Shown: positions 36,634 through 46,419, numbered from the stretch's first letter. The stretch is DNA of 64,000 nucleotides from Neobacillus soli NBRC 102451 (GCF_001591665.1 NZ_BCVI01000039.1:112433-176432); one strand, 5' to 3'. Notes: generated by a model not told the origin, from the letters alone. Program-made: numbers and translations.

Positions 36634-39273
36634 GTGAAAAACATTTTATTAAAGGAAGAGCTTTTTGCTATTTTCAAAAATAAAAAAATCTTAATCCCGA
36701 TTATTGCTGTTATGTTTGTACCAGTAATGTATGCTGGAATGTTTCTCTGGGCGTTTTGGGACCCATATGACAAGCTTACTGAACTGCCTGTCGCTGTTGT
36801 CAACGAAGATGCGGGGGCAACACTTGATGGGGATCATCTAAAGCTTGGGGATGACTTAGTTTCTAAGTTAAAGAAAAATAAGCAATTCGGTTTTGAATTT
36901 GTCGACAAGAAAGAGGGCTATGATAACCTAAAAGACCAAAAGTATTATATGGTTATCGAAATCCCTAAGGACTTTTCGGAGAATGCCACCACTTTAATGG
37001 ATGAGAAGCCGAAAAAGTTGGAGCTGATTTATACGCCAAATGAAGGTTATAACTTCCTGTCAGCGCAAATTGGTGGAACAGCTGCCGAAAAGATTAAAAC
37101 AGCTGTTGCTGAAAAAGTGACAGAAACCTACGCTGAAACGATATTTGAAAAAATTAATCAGCTTTCAGATGGCGTTGTAAAAGCAAGTGACGGTGCGGGT
37201 AAATTAAGTGATGGTTCTGAGGATTTAAATAAAGGATCCAAAGATTTAAATAAGGGCCTTGCAACACTTGCAGAGAAATCAATTGAATTTAAAGACGGAA
37301 TGAATACGGCGGACGCAGGCTCAAATAAACTCGCCTCCGGTTCACAGGAGCTGTATAACGGCCTTGTTACGCTGGCAAAAAAATCAATTGAATTTGATAA
37401 TGGTATGACCACAGCGGATTCCGGTGCAAATAAATTAGCTTCCGGTGCAAAGGATTTGGATAATGGTCTTGCAACGATGTCCAAAAAATCGGCTGAGTTC
37501 AACAATGGGATGAAAACAGCAGATTCTGGTGCTAAAAATGTGGAAAAAGGCAGTAAAAGCCTAAACGAGGGCCTTGGGCAGCTTCTCGGAGGTCATCACC
37601 AGCTAGAAACAGCTTCCATGCAACTTAAAGATGGCGGGGAACAATTACAAGCTGGTATTCAAGAAGCCAAAACTGGAATTCAAACGATGAACGGTGAACT
37701 GCCAAAACTTGTTGACGGAACTGAAAAGATTCAGACAGGAGCCCAAGATCTATCAACAAAATTAAGTGAATGGCAAGAGAAATCTAATGGCGCATCAGCT
37801 GGGGCTGACCAATTAAATCAGGGGATTGCAGCATTAAAGGATCAGCTAAGCCAAATGATGCCTTTATTAGATGCTTTGCCAGAGGACAAAAAAGTGGAGC
37901 TTGTGAAGTCATTAAATGATTTAGAAGCCGGCAGTGCTCAGTTGAAAGTGGGAACCAAAGGTTTATCAGATGCAGCTGGCCAGCTTTCGGCAGGCGCGGG
38001 TCAATTATCAACAAAACTTGCTGATTTAAATGATGGTCAAAAGGCCTTGCAAGCCGGAGTATCTAAACTGTCTGATGGCAGTCAATTACTTGAAGGCGGC
38101 GCTAATAAGCTTGTTAGCGGTCAGGATACATTTGTAAGTCAAATGAAGTTATTTGGCGAGAAATTTACAGAAGCAAAAGCTGGCGGGGATCAACTAGCTA
38201 GCGGCTCTTCAGTTCTCGCGAACGGAATGAAGCAGTTAACGGATGGTTCTAATGCCTTAAATGAGGGGACTGGACAGTTAGCTACAGGCTCAAGCACCCT
38301 GAAAACAGGTGCATATGATTTATTAACAGGTATGAATCAGCTTGCCGCTGGATCCGATGCATTATCAACAGGTGCAGGGAAATTAGCATCAGGTTCCAAT
38401 GATCTCAAAAACGGGGCCTCCGATCTTTCAAACGGAATGAATCAATTAACTGCAGGCGCATCTGCCATTACTTCTGGCACGGGTCAGTTAGCTGATGGTT
38501 CGGTCCAATTAAAAGATGGTACGACAAAGCTTGCTGACGGTGCTAAGGAGTTAGCTGATAAGCTTTCAGATGGTGCTAATGAAGCTTCTAAGGTCCATGC
38601 AGATGATAAAACCTTTAATATGATCTCTAAACCAGTAAAACTTGATAGTGAAAATATAAATCATGTACCAAACTATGGAACAGGTTTTGCACCATACTTT
38701 CTGTCATTAGGCTTGTTTGTTGGTGCACTACTCTTATCGATTGTATTCCCACTGCGCGATACAGCGGTTGTCCCATCAAGCGGATTTAATTGGTTTGTAA
38801 GCAAATTTTCGATTATGGCGGGTGTTGGGATCTTCCAAGCCTTGCTTGCAGACATTATCCTTCTGGGAGGTTTAGGTCTTGATGTGCAAAGTGTACCGAA
38901 ATTCATTTTACTCTCGATTATTACAAGTTTAGCTTTTATCGCTTTAATTCAGATGCTTGTTTCGGTATTTGCGGATGCGGGACGTTTTATCGCGATTATC
39001 GTATTAATTTTACAATTAACGACAAGTGCAGGGACATTCCCGCTTGAATTAATTCCAAATTTCCTTCAACACTTTAATGCATTCCTGCCGATGACGTATT
39101 CGGTTCAAGGCTTTAAGGCAGTGATTTCAAGCGGTGATTATAGCTTCATGTGGCAAAATATCATCATTTTATTAAGCTTCTTTGCAGCATTTGCTCTTGT
39201 AACGATCGCTTACTTTACAATGAGGCATAGACACGTAACCAAACATCAAAGTAATCATTTAGTAAGTGAATAA
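36634..39273 (+). CDS. yhgE: YhgE/Pip family membrane protein
   Basis: A 879-residue protein: one N-terminal membrane helix (IPIIAVMFVPVMYAGMFLWAF), a very long extracytoplasmic region made of short helical DG/SG-rich repeats (about residues 180-660), and about five or six C-terminal membrane helices of the ABC-2 permease type. This is the YhgE/Pip layout (phage infection protein; related to ESX/type VII secretion component EsaA). Three adjacent 35-residue repeats occupy nt 37255-37569. I use the GTG at 36634 with AGGAGG 7 nt upstream. The usual TetR gene yhgD is not next to it, but operator-like palindromes are. Confidence 0.9.
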   Translation: MKNILLKEELFAIFKNKKILIPIIAVMFVPVMYAGMFLWAFWDPYDKLTELPVAVVNEDAGATLDGDHLKLGDDLVSKLKKNKQFGFEFVDKKEGYDNLKDQKYYMVIEIPKDFSENATTLMDEKPKKLELIYTPNEGYNFLSAQIGGTAAEKIKTAVAEKVTETYAETIFEKINQLSDGVVKASDGAGKLSDGSEDLNKGSKDLNKGLATLAEKSIEFKDGMNTADAGSNKLASGSQELYNGLVTLAKKSIEFDNGMTTADSGANKLASGAKDLDNGLATMSKKSAEFNNGMKTADSGAKNVEKGSKSLNEGLGQLLGGHHQLETASMQLKDGGEQLQAGIQEAKTGIQTMNGELPKLVDGTEKIQTGAQDLSTKLSEWQEKSNGASAGADQLNQGIAALKDQLSQMMPLLDALPEDKKVELVKSLNDLEAGSAQLKVGTKGLSDAAGQLSAGAGQLSTKLADLNDGQKALQAGVSKLSDGSQLLEGGANKLVSGQDTFVSQMKLFGEKFTEAKAGGDQLASGSSVLANGMKQLTDGSNALNEGTGQLATGSSTLKTGAYDLLTGMNQLAAGSDALSTGAGKLASGSNDLKNGASDLSNGMNQLTAGASAITSGTGQLADGSVQLKDGTTKLADGAKELADKLSDGANEASKVHADDKTFNMISKPVKLDSENINHVPNYGTGFAPYFLSLGLFVGALLLSIVFPLRDTAVVPSSGFNWFVSKFSIMAGVGIFQALLADIILLGGLGLDVQSVPKFILLSIITSLAFIALIQMLVSVFADAGRFIAIIVLILQLTTSAGTFPLELIPNFLQHFNAFLPMTYSVQGFKAVISSGDYSFMWQNIIILLSFFAAFALVTIAYFTMRHRHVTKHQSNHLVSE

Positions 39274-39279
39274 GATATT

Positions 39280-39311
39280 AAACCAGCCTTTATGATTTGG
39301 CTGGTTTTTTC
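39280..39311 (+). terminator. yhgE terminator
   Basis: AACCAGCC/GGCTGGTT is an 8-bp stem with a 10-nt loop followed by TTTTTT. Confidence 0.85.
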
Positions 39312-39363
39312 CTGTTTTTTGAGTATAGTAAAGAGAGATTCTACCTGAGATGGAGGAGTATAC

Positions 39364-40098
39364 ATGAAACTAACAATAATAGGTTTTTGGGGCGGCTATC
39401 CGAAACAAAACGCCGCAAGCTCTGGCTATTTGCTTGAACATGAGGGTTTTCAATTATTAATTGATTGTGGAAGCGGGGTTCTCGCTAAGCTGCAAAATAT
39501 TATTCAGCCGGAAGACCTTGATGCGGTTTTAATTTCCCACTATCATCCAGATTACATCGCCGATATTGGCGTCCTGCAGCATGCAAGATTAATCCAAGGC
39601 TTCTTGGGAAAGGAATTTCCGGCCTTGCCTCTTTATGGGCATCAATTTGATGAAAGTGAATTTGGCAAATTAACCTATAAGAAGATCACGAAAGGAATTG
39701 CCTATAATCTAAACGAGGTTCTCACGGTCGGACCCTTTCAAGTTTCGTTTCTAAAAACAGACCATCCCGTCCCATGCTATGCAATGAGAATTGAAGCAGG
39801 TGGTAAAGTACTCGTCTATACGGCTGACAGTTCCTTTAAGGACGAGTTTATCGAGTTCAGTCGCAATGCTGATGTGTTATTGTGCGAATGTAATTTCTAT
39901 GGACATCAAAACGGTAAGTCAGCTGGACATATGAACAGTATCGATGCAGGAAAGTTCGCGCACAGAGCCGCTGTAAAGCAATTAATTCTCACACACCTTC
40001 CTCATTACGGAAATTTATCCGATTTAATTGCCGAGGCATCGCGTGAATTTACTGGTATAATTAAGCTGGCAGACGAATTTCAATCTATTTCATTATAA
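39364..40098 (+). CDS. yhfI: metallo-beta-lactamase fold hydrolase YhfI
   Basis: A 244-residue cytosolic MBL-fold protein. The first metal motif reads SHYHPDYIAD, an HxHxD with Tyr in place of the usual final His. Further ligands appear in TDHPVPCYAMR, YTADSSFKDEF and THLPHYGN. It is related to the RNase Z/YhfI group; the substrate is unknown. GGAGGAG precedes the ATG. It is followed 16 bp later by lplJ, so the two are probably co-transcribed, as in B. subtilis. Confidence 0.87.
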   Translation: MKLTIIGFWGGYPKQNAASSGYLLEHEGFQLLIDCGSGVLAKLQNIIQPEDLDAVLISHYHPDYIADIGVLQHARLIQGFLGKEFPALPLYGHQFDESEFGKLTYKKITKGIAYNLNEVLTVGPFQVSFLKTDHPVPCYAMRIEAGGKVLVYTADSSFKDEFIEFSRNADVLLCECNFYGHQNGKSAGHMNSIDAGKFAHRAAVKQLILTHLPHYGNLSDLIAEASREFTGIIKLADEFQSISL

Positions 40099-40114
40099 GA
40101 AGGAGAAGAGTAGT

Positions 40115-41104
40115 ATGTTATTTATCGATAATAAAGGCATCACCGATCCGCGCATTAACCTGGCTATTGAAGAATATGCATTGAAAAACCTTGATATAAA
40201 TGAAACGTATTTATTATTTTACATAAATGAACCGTCGATTATCATTGGCAAAAACCAAAATACGATTGAAGAAATTAATACCGAGTATGTTGAGAACAAT
40301 GGTATTCACGTTGTCCGGAGATTGTCTGGAGGGGGAGCCGTTTATCATGATCTTGGCAATTTGAATTTTAGTTTTATTACAAAGGATGATGGGGAAAGCT
40401 TTCATAACTTCCGCAAATTCACCGAGCCAGTGGTAGCTGCACTGCAAAAATTAGGAGTAAACGCAGAGTTGAGCGGCAGGAATGATTTATTAGCAGAAGG
40501 AAGAAAAATTTCTGGAAATGCCCAATTTTCGACTAGAGGCAGAATGTTCAGCCATGGAACGCTTCTGTTCGATTCGGAAATGGACCACGTCGTATCGGCA
40601 TTAAAGGTAAAGAAAGATAAGATTGAATCAAAAGGGATTAAATCGATTCGCAGCCGCGTTGCCAATATTTCTGAGTTTCTGACAGAAAAGATTAATATTG
40701 AAGAGTTCCGGTCCTTAATCTTAAAATACATTTTTGATGGAAAAGAAGAAATATCCGAATATGTGCTGACGGAAGAAGATTGGGAAAAAATTCATCAGCT
40801 ATCAAAGGAACGCTATCAAAACTGGGAATGGAACTACGGCAAATCACCAAGGTTCAATCTGCAGCACTCTCACCGCTTCCCTGTCGGTTCGATTGATGTA
40901 CGTCTCGAGGTGAATAAAGGAATCATTGAAAATTGTAAAATCTACGGTGACTTTTTTGGTGTTGGCGATGTAAGTGAAATCGAAAACAGGTTACAAGGGA
41001 TTCGGTATGAAAAAGAGGAAATAGAGAAGGCACTTGTAGACGCCGATACCACCCATTATTTTGGTAATGTATCGAAGGAAGAGTTCATAAACTTAATCTA
41101 TTAA
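40115..41104 (+). CDS. lplJ: lipoate-protein ligase LplJ
   Basis: A 329-residue ligase that activates free lipoate with ATP and attaches it to lipoyl domains of 2-oxoacid dehydrogenases or GcvH. The signature RRLSGGGAVYHDLGNLNFSFI (residues about 69-90), the KISGNAQF segment with the lipoate-contacting Lys, and the C-terminal accessory domain are present. AAGGAG precedes the ATG. It follows yhfI closely and ends in a strong terminator. Confidence 0.93.
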   Translation: MLFIDNKGITDPRINLAIEEYALKNLDINETYLLFYINEPSIIIGKNQNTIEEINTEYVENNGIHVVRRLSGGGAVYHDLGNLNFSFITKDDGESFHNFRKFTEPVVAALQKLGVNAELSGRNDLLAEGRKISGNAQFSTRGRMFSHGTLLFDSEMDHVVSALKVKKDKIESKGIKSIRSRVANISEFLTEKINIEEFRSLILKYIFDGKEEISEYVLTEEDWEKIHQLSKERYQNWEWNYGKSPRFNLQHSHRFPVGSIDVRLEVNKGIIENCKIYGDFFGVGDVSEIENRLQGIRYEKEEIEKALVDADTTHYFGNVSKEEFINLIY

Positions 41105-41110
41105 GAAGAG

Positions 41111-41140
41111 ACACAGCGTTTAACGACGCTGTGTTTTTTA
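41111..41140 (+). terminator. lplJ terminator
   Basis: ACACAGCGT/ACGCTGTGT is a perfect 9-bp stem with a 6-nt loop and TTTTT tail. Confidence 0.88.
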
Positions 41141-41201
41141 GATGTACACCAGGAATTTATAAAATAATTTAGTGTGGATAACTTTGAATTAGTTATCTGA
41201 A

Positions 41202-41345
41202 TCCAGCTTCAGCACCCAGCGGCTAGTGGACTTCGCTCTTTTCCCTACGATAAGTCAACATCGGATGCACTCCGCTCTCCGTGTTTCCTTTATCTCAGTC
41301 AAAGCGCTCCAGTCCATACGCCGCTAAACGGGCGCTTCCGCCTTT
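41202..41345 (+). repeat. dispersed hairpin repeat, copy A
   Basis: An approximately 144-bp intergenic element sharing long blocks with copy B at 46543-46692: GCGGCTAGTG, CCCTACGATAAGTCAACATC, GTGTTTCCTTTATCTCAGT, CCATACGCCGCT and GGGCGCTT. The ends are inverted (AGCGGC...GCCGCT). No ORF is supported. It lies between the lplJ terminator and the lcfB promoter. Confidence 0.85.
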
Positions 41346-41418
41346 TGTTCATAAAGGGATATCTGATAGCTGTTCGCTTCTGCTTTCCTTATTTTTCTGA
41401 AATTTTCGAGTATTATAC

Positions 41419-41447
41419 TTGAATACTTATATTTCTAGCAATATAAT
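41419..41447 (+). promoter_or_regulatory. lcfB promoter
   Basis: The -35 TTGAAT (41419-41424) and a perfect -10 TATAAT (41442-41447) are 17 nt apart. The predicted start is about 25 bp before the FadR-like palindrome. Confidence 0.7.
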
Positions 41448-41473
41448 ATATTTAGAAAATTTTTACGAATTTA

Positions 41474-41491
41474 TGAATGAGTATTCATTCA
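41474..41491. promoter_or_regulatory. FadR-type operator upstream of lcfB
   Basis: TGAATGAGTATTCATTCA is a perfect 7-bp inverted repeat with a 4-nt centre, matching the Bacillus FadR consensus TGAATGAMTANTCATTCA except for one base (G for M). lcfB is a FadR target in B. subtilis. Confidence 0.85.
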
Positions 41492-41507
41492 TATTAGGGG
41501 GAGAATT

Positions 41508-43070
41508 ATGAATCTTTCATCACAGCTTCATGAAACAGCCAAGCGCTTTGCCACTAGATCTGCCTATCATTTTATGGGCCAAGCCAGCACCTATGCTGAA
41601 CTGGATGTGGCAATTACGAAATTTGCATCAGGACTTGAAAAGTTAGGGATCAAACAAGGGGATCACATCGCGTTATTGTTGGGGAACTCACCACACTTTG
41701 TGATTAGTTTATACGGGGCATTACGGCTAGGGGTAACCGTGATTCCTGTTAACCCTATTTACACGGCAGATGAAATTGGTTACATATTAAATAACGGCGA
41801 TGTTAAGGCAGTTGTAGCCCTGGACTTGGCTGTACCATTAGCGGAAAAAATGCATAGTTTCCTTCCAAAAATAGAGCACTACATTTTCTGTGAAACAAAG
41901 CCTAGCAGCCTAGTACAATCTGAAATTAAAAATCTTTTAGTTTATCCAAAAATGAAATCGTTTACAAGTGTGGTTTCATCTGGAGATTTAGCTTTTCAGG
42001 GTCCTGAGCTTCAGGAGGAGGATACAGCCATCATTCTTTATACATCTGGAACAACTGGAAAACCGAAGGGGGCGATGTTAACCCATAAGAATTTATTCAG
42101 TAATGCCAAAGATGTTGGTGAATATTTAAAAATGAATACAGAAGATAAGGTAGTCACAGTCCTGCCAATGTTCCATGTTTTCTGCTTGACAGTTGCCCTA
42201 AATGCCCCGTTATTATTTGGTGCAACATTATTAATTGCACCAAGATTTAGTCCGAAGGAAACGTTTGGGCTAATCAAAGATTATCAGGCGACTGTTTTTG
42301 CCGGTGTCCCGACCATGTATAATTTCCTCTATCAGAATCCAGAAGGAGATCCAGAGGATTTGAAATCATTACGCTTATGCATTTCAGGCGGGTCCGCGCT
42401 TCCGGTCGCATTATTAAAGAATTTCGAACAGAAATTTAATGTGTTGGTTTCTGAAGGGTATGGATTATCTGAGGCATCACCGGTTACTAGCTTTAACCCT
42501 CTAGACCGCCCGCGCAAGCCTGGTTCAATCGGGACATCGATCCTTCGTGTTGAAAATAAAATCGTGAACGAGTTAGGAGAAGAGGTTCCTGTTGGTGAGG
42601 CTGGTGAGCTTATTGTTCGCGGTCCGAATGTCATGAAGGGTTATTATAAAATGCCTGAAGAATCCGCTGCGGCCCTTCGTGATGGATGGCTTTACACCGG
42701 TGATATAGCAAAGATGGATGAAGATGGATATTTTTATATTGTTGATCGGAAGAAAGATTTAATCATCGTTGGCGGGTATAACGTCTATCCACGTGAAGTA
42801 GAAGAGGTTATTTACAATCATCCGGATGTGGTCGAAGTGGCCGTTCTCGGTGTTCCGGACCCTAACCAGGGCGAGGCAGTAAGTGCCTATGTAGTTAGCA
42901 AAAATCCACAGCTGAGCAAGGAACAAGTGCTTGACTATTGTAAAGAGCATCTTGCTAAATATAAAGTACCATCCGTGATTGAATTTTTAGAAGAATTGCC
43001 AAAGAATACAACTGGGAAAATCTTAAGACGTGCCCTAAAGAATCAGATCACCCAAATGGTCGGTAAGTAA
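41508..43070 (+). CDS. lcfB: long-chain fatty-acid-CoA ligase LcfB
   Basis: A 520-residue ANL-superfamily ligase. The ATP loop [14 protein letters not shown] is at about residues 178-191, [10 protein letters not shown] at about 320 and [27 protein letters not shown] at about 395-425, with the catalytic Lys in [11 protein letters not shown] at the end. It makes long-chain acyl-CoA for beta-oxidation. GGGGGAG precedes the ATG. A FadR-type palindrome and sigma-A promoter lie upstream, so repression by FadR relieved by acyl-CoA is likely. A crotonase gene follows. Confidence 0.93.
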   Translation: MNLSSQLHETAKRFATRSAYHFMGQASTYAELDVAITKFASGLEKLGIKQGDHIALLLGNSPHFVISLYGALRLGVTVIPVNPIYTADEIGYILNNGDVKAVVALDLAVPLAEKMHSFLPKIEHYIFCETKPSSLVQSEIKNLLVYPKMKSFTSVVSSGDLAFQGPELQEEDTAIILYTSGTTGKPKGAMLTHKNLFSNAKDVGEYLKMNTEDKVVTVLPMFHVFCLTVALNAPLLFGATLLIAPRFSPKETFGLIKDYQATVFAGVPTMYNFLYQNPEGDPEDLKSLRLCISGGSALPVALLKNFEQKFNVLVSEGYGLSEASPVTSFNPLDRPRKPGSIGTSILRVENKIVNELGEEVPVGEAGELIVRGPNVMKGYYKMPEESAAALRDGWLYTGDIAKMDEDGYFYIVDRKKDLIIVGGYNVYPREVEEVIYNHPDVVEVAVLGVPDPNQGEAVSAYVVSKNPQLSKEQVLDYCKEHLAKYKVPSVIEFLEELPKNTTGKILRRALKNQITQMVGK

Positions 43071-43089
43071 TTTATATTTTATTATGAAG

Positions 43090-43114
43090 GGCAGGTCATT
43101 TTAGCCTGCTTTTT
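43090..43114 (+). terminator. weak terminator after lcfB
   Basis: GGCAGG/CCTGCT forms a 5-6 bp stem followed by TTTTT. It is short, so readthrough into the crotonase gene is possible. Confidence 0.55.
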
Positions 43115-43139
43115 GAAAGATAATTTGAGGGGGAGTAAG

Positions 43140-43916
43140 GTGGAGCAAATTTTACTAGAGGTAATAGAACATGTGGCGGTCGTTACCATTAATCGGGCTG
43201 ATTCACTCAATGCCTTTAATTATGAGACATTGCTTGAATTACAGAACAAAGTGGAAGAAATGCGGATCAATCCAGAGGTTCGGGCTGTCATATTTATTGG
43301 TGCCGGTGAAAAAGCATTCAGCGTTGGTGCAGATTTGAAAGAAAGAAAAACGCTAACTAATCAACAAGTGATGCGAAACCTTTACAAAATTAATGAGGTT
43401 TTTTCAGCGATCGATTCGCTCCCGCAGCCGACAATCGCAGCAATCAATGGCTTTGCCTTTGGCGGCGGAATGGAGCTTGCCTTGGCCTGCGATTTTCGTT
43501 TTGCGGCAAGAGAAGCCGTAATGGGGCTTACGGAGACGAGTCTGGCGATTATACCGGGCGCAGGAGGGACGCAGCGTCTTCCAAGGCTTATTGGCCAGGC
43601 GAAGGCATTGGAGCTCATCTTGACCGCACGGCGCTTGTCTGCTGACGAGGCATTTTCTTATGGGCTGCTAACAAAGGTTGTTGAACGGAAGGATTTACTG
43701 GCTGGGAGTCTTGGGTTTTGCTCCCAATTACTTGCCAATGGTCCGATCGCATTGCAGCAAGCGAAGTTTGCGATAAAAAATGGAATGAATGCAGACTTAA
43801 ACACAGGGCTTCAAATTGAACGAAAGGCATACGAAGTGACCCTCCCAACAGAAGACCGAATCGAAGCATTAAAAGCCTTCTCGGAAAAAAGAAAACCTAT
43901 TTTTAAAGGTAAGTAA
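43140..43916 (+). CDS. enoyl-CoA hydratase/crotonase family protein
   Basis: A 258-residue crotonase with both catalytic Glu positions: GGGMELALACDFRF and TETSLAIIPGAGGTQRLPRLIG; oxyanion segment FSVGADLKE. It is therefore a likely true hydratase (enoyl-CoA or methylglutaconyl-CoA type). The GTG at 43140 follows GAGGGGGAG; an upstream in-frame start lies in the lcfB terminator. It lies 69 bp after lcfB, suggesting a joint role in fatty-acid or branched-chain catabolism. It ends in a strong terminator. Confidence 0.88.
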   Translation: MEQILLEVIEHVAVVTINRADSLNAFNYETLLELQNKVEEMRINPEVRAVIFIGAGEKAFSVGADLKERKTLTNQQVMRNLYKINEVFSAIDSLPQPTIAAINGFAFGGGMELALACDFRFAAREAVMGLTETSLAIIPGAGGTQRLPRLIGQAKALELILTARRLSADEAFSYGLLTKVVERKDLLAGSLGFCSQLLANGPIALQQAKFAIKNGMNADLNTGLQIERKAYEVTLPTEDRIEALKAFSEKRKPIFKGK

Positions 43917-43945
43917 ACATGGCAGCTCCTTGCCATGTTTTTTTG
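43915..43945 (+). terminator. crotonase gene terminator
   Basis: AAACATGGCA/TGCCATGTTT is a perfect 10-bp stem with a 6-nt loop and T run; it overlaps the stop codon. Confidence 0.88.
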
Positions 43946-44016
43946 TTTCACTTTTACAGAAAATTTGCTAAAATCTATTCTTAAATGAGTTAATTTGAAA
44001 CAAGGGGAGAATTAAG

Positions 44017-44748
44017 TTGGCGGATTTAGCAATAGGGAGAGAATCGTCCGAATTTAAAAGAGGTCTCCAGGCAGGGATAAGCATCGGGATTGGTTATTTT
44101 CCGATTGCCCTGACGTTTGGTCTCCTCGCCAAAACCTCAGGGCTGTCCATTTATGAAACGGTTTTGATGAGTCTGATTGTGTTTGCAGGTGCATCGCAAT
44201 ATATTTCATTAAGCCTAATCGCCTATGGAACTGGCATATTCGAAATTATTTTAACGACGTTCATTGTCAATATACGGCATTTTCTAATGAGCACATCATT
44301 AAATGAAAAATGTGAAGAGGACCATTTAATCAATAAGCTAGTTTATTCTTTTGGTATTACTGATGAAACATTTTCGGTTGTGGCAACAAAAGAAGGGAAA
44401 GCTACAACAGGCTTCATGTTTGGGGTTATCTCGGTGTCCTATTTTAGCTGGGTGGTTTGTTCCGGAGTTGGTCATCTTATCGGAGCCAGCCTTCCACAGA
44501 CATTACAGGAAAGCATGGGAGTGGCTCTTTATGCGATGTTTATTGGACTCTTAGTCCCATCAATGAAAAGAAGTGCAAAAGTGATTTTTTTAGCGCTGCT
44601 GGGTGCGGTCTTTAACTCGATTTTTACCATTGGTCACGTCATGGCTCAAGGCTGGGCAATTGTTACAGCCACTCTATTGGCAAGCATGATCATTGAAATA
44701 GCTGAAGTGATTAAAACGAGGTATAGAGGTGTAAACCATGAAGACTGA
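44017..44748 (+). CDS. azlC: branched-chain amino acid exporter large subunit AzlC
   Basis: A 243-residue membrane protein with about six helices and the AzlC pattern GISIGIGYFPIALTFGLLAKTSGLSI, FAGASQYISLSLIAYG and NIRHFLMSTSL. AzlC with AzlD exports branched-chain amino acids (and toxic analogues such as azaleucine). The TTG start at 44017 follows AAGGGGAGA. azlD starts 11 nt before its stop codon, so the two are translationally coupled. In B. subtilis azlCD lies elsewhere. Confidence 0.9.
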   Translation: MADLAIGRESSEFKRGLQAGISIGIGYFPIALTFGLLAKTSGLSIYETVLMSLIVFAGASQYISLSLIAYGTGIFEIILTTFIVNIRHFLMSTSLNEKCEEDHLINKLVYSFGITDETFSVVATKEGKATTGFMFGVISVSYFSWVVCSGVGHLIGASLPQTLQESMGVALYAMFIGLLVPSMKRSAKVIFLALLGAVFNSIFTIGHVMAQGWAIVTATLLASMIIEIAEVIKTRYRGVNHED

Positions 44749-45046
44749 AATTGTTTGGATGATTATCGGAATGGGTTTGGTTACCTATATTCCCCGGATG
44801 CTGCCATTTGTTCTATTTAAGGGGAAGGAACTTCCGCCATTTATTCAAGGGGTGTTAAAAAATGTCCCATATGCCACACTGGGTGCGTTAATCTTTCCAG
44901 CTATCCTCTTCATTCAAAAGGGTGATGTCTGGTATGGTGTGCTAGGTGCTGCCGCGGCATTTATTGCTGCCTTTTTAGGTGCCAATGTAATCGTTGTTGT
45001 ACTTGGATCGATAACGGTCCTTGCCCTATACTCGTATCTTATGTAA
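44738..45046 (+). CDS. azlD: branched-chain amino acid exporter small subunit AzlD
   Basis: A 102-residue protein with three or four hydrophobic helices, the AzlD-type start WMIIGMGLVTYIPRMLPFVLF and the conserved LPPFIQGVLKNVPYATLGALIFPAIL. It is the partner of AzlC. The ATG lies inside the end of azlC with GAGGTG upstream. A terminator directly follows the stop codon. Confidence 0.9.
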   Translation: MKTEIVWMIIGMGLVTYIPRMLPFVLFKGKELPPFIQGVLKNVPYATLGALIFPAILFIQKGDVWYGVLGAAAAFIAAFLGANVIVVVLGSITVLALYSYLM

Positions 45047-45070
45047 GCCGGTTGTTGAACTGGCTTTTTT
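45046..45070 (+). terminator. azlCD terminator
   Basis: AGCCGGTT/AACTGGCT is an 8-bp stem (one wobble) with a GTTG loop and TTTTTT tail. Confidence 0.82.
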
Positions 45071-45144
45071 CATTGTCTAGTTCTAAAACATCGTTTTTTA
45101 ACTAAACTAAGAATAGCGAGCCTGTACACAAAGGAGGAAATACT

Positions 45145-46416
45145 ATGGTAAGAAAGATGGGCGTCTATGCGGTTTTGGGCTACGTCCTATATGGATTGTT
45201 TTTTTATTGGTATTTATTCTATTTTGCCGATACGAAACTGCCCTTCGAATATGAAGGATCAAAAGCAGACCCAAGCACCTTCTTCAATGGAAGGGAACTC
45301 ATGTTGAGCGAAGAGTATTCAAAAATAAGAAATCTTTTGTTTTTCTTAGCCACTCCGTTAGAATGGCTTTTCTACTTCCTGATTTTATTATTTGGCTTTT
45401 CAAGGGCGTTCAAGCGCTGGGCGGAAAGTTCTTCTAAATATAAGCTGCTTCAAACAGCCATCTATCTAATCTGGTTATCTTTTTTCGCCTTTTTGGCAAC
45501 CTTTCCGATAAGCTATATTAGTTATTCTTTAGCAAAAACGTATAATGTTTCGACGCAGACCTTCCCTTCCTGGATGAAGGATGAGTTGATTGACTTTTGG
45601 ATTAATTATGGAACCTGGCTGATTATTGTTCCGGTTTTATACTGGCTCATGAAGAAAAGCAAAAAGCGTTGGTGGCTTTACGGGTGGCTGCTCTCCATTC
45701 CGTTTACCTTATTTATGATGTTTCTCCAGCCTGTGGTGATCGACCCGTTATACAATGATTTTTATCCCTTGAAAAACAAGGAACTCGAAACAAAAATTCT
45801 AACGCTTGCAGAAAAGGCGCAGATTCCCGCCAAGCATGTATTTGAAGTAAATATGGCAGATAAAACTAATTCTTTAAATGCTTATGTAACCGGGATTGGC
45901 TCCAATGCCCGGATTGTCCTTTGGGATACCACCTTAAATAAACTAACAGACAACCAAATTTTATTCATAATGGCCCATGAAATGTGCCATTATGTCGAAA
46001 AGCATATTTATTTCGGCATTGGCGGATACCTGCTTCTCTCATTGCTTGGGCTGTACTTCACTTATAGACTAATGAATTGGGCGACAAGGCGTTGGGGGAA
46101 AGAACTGAAAATTACAGATGTAAGGGATATTCGCTCGCTGCCGTTATTTTTTATGATACTTTCCATACTTTTGTTTGCTTCAAGTCCTTTAACAAATCTT
46201 GCATCCCGTTATCAGGAAACACGGGCGGACAGATATGCGATTAACATGACAAAAAATCCTGAAGCTGCAATCACATCTTTTCAAGAATTAACTCGTTCTG
46301 GTTTAAGTCAGGTGAAACCGCCGCTGTTAGTGAAAGTTTTCCGTTATTCTCATCCTTCCATGCTTGATCGTATCTCCATGCTGGAGGAATATGAAGTTGA
46401 GCATCGAAATAAATAA
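45145..46416 (+). CDS. yhfN: M48-family membrane metalloprotease YhfN
   Basis: A 423-residue CAAX-protease-like (Ste24/M48) enzyme with multiple membrane helices and a zinc motif MAHEMCHYVEKH (HEMCH at about residues 279-283), plus the third-ligand segment YQETRADRYAI. It resembles B. subtilis YhfN in size (about 426). The substrate is unknown; the family processes membrane or lipid-modified peptides. AAAGGAGG precedes the ATG. A long hairpin terminator follows. B. subtilis has aprE beyond yhfN; no subtilisin gene is present here. Confidence 0.88.
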   Translation: MVRKMGVYAVLGYVLYGLFFYWYLFYFADTKLPFEYEGSKADPSTFFNGRELMLSEEYSKIRNLLFFLATPLEWLFYFLILLFGFSRAFKRWAESSSKYKLLQTAIYLIWLSFFAFLATFPISYISYSLAKTYNVSTQTFPSWMKDELIDFWINYGTWLIIVPVLYWLMKKSKKRWWLYGWLLSIPFTLFMMFLQPVVIDPLYNDFYPLKNKELETKILTLAEKAQIPAKHVFEVNMADKTNSLNAYVTGIGSNARIVLWDTTLNKLTDNQILFIMAHEMCHYVEKHIYFGIGGYLLLSLLGLYFTYRLMNWATRRWGKELKITDVRDIRSLPLFFMILSILLFASSPLTNLASRYQETRADRYAINMTKNPEAAITSFQELTRSGLSQVKPPLLVKVFRYSHPSMLDRISMLEEYEVEHRNK

Positions 46417-46419
46417 AAA

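Noticed and set aside
44017..45046. Horizontal transfer of azlCD
   Set aside because: Codon use and ribosome sites look like those of neighbouring genes; a different position from B. subtilis is not enough evidence.
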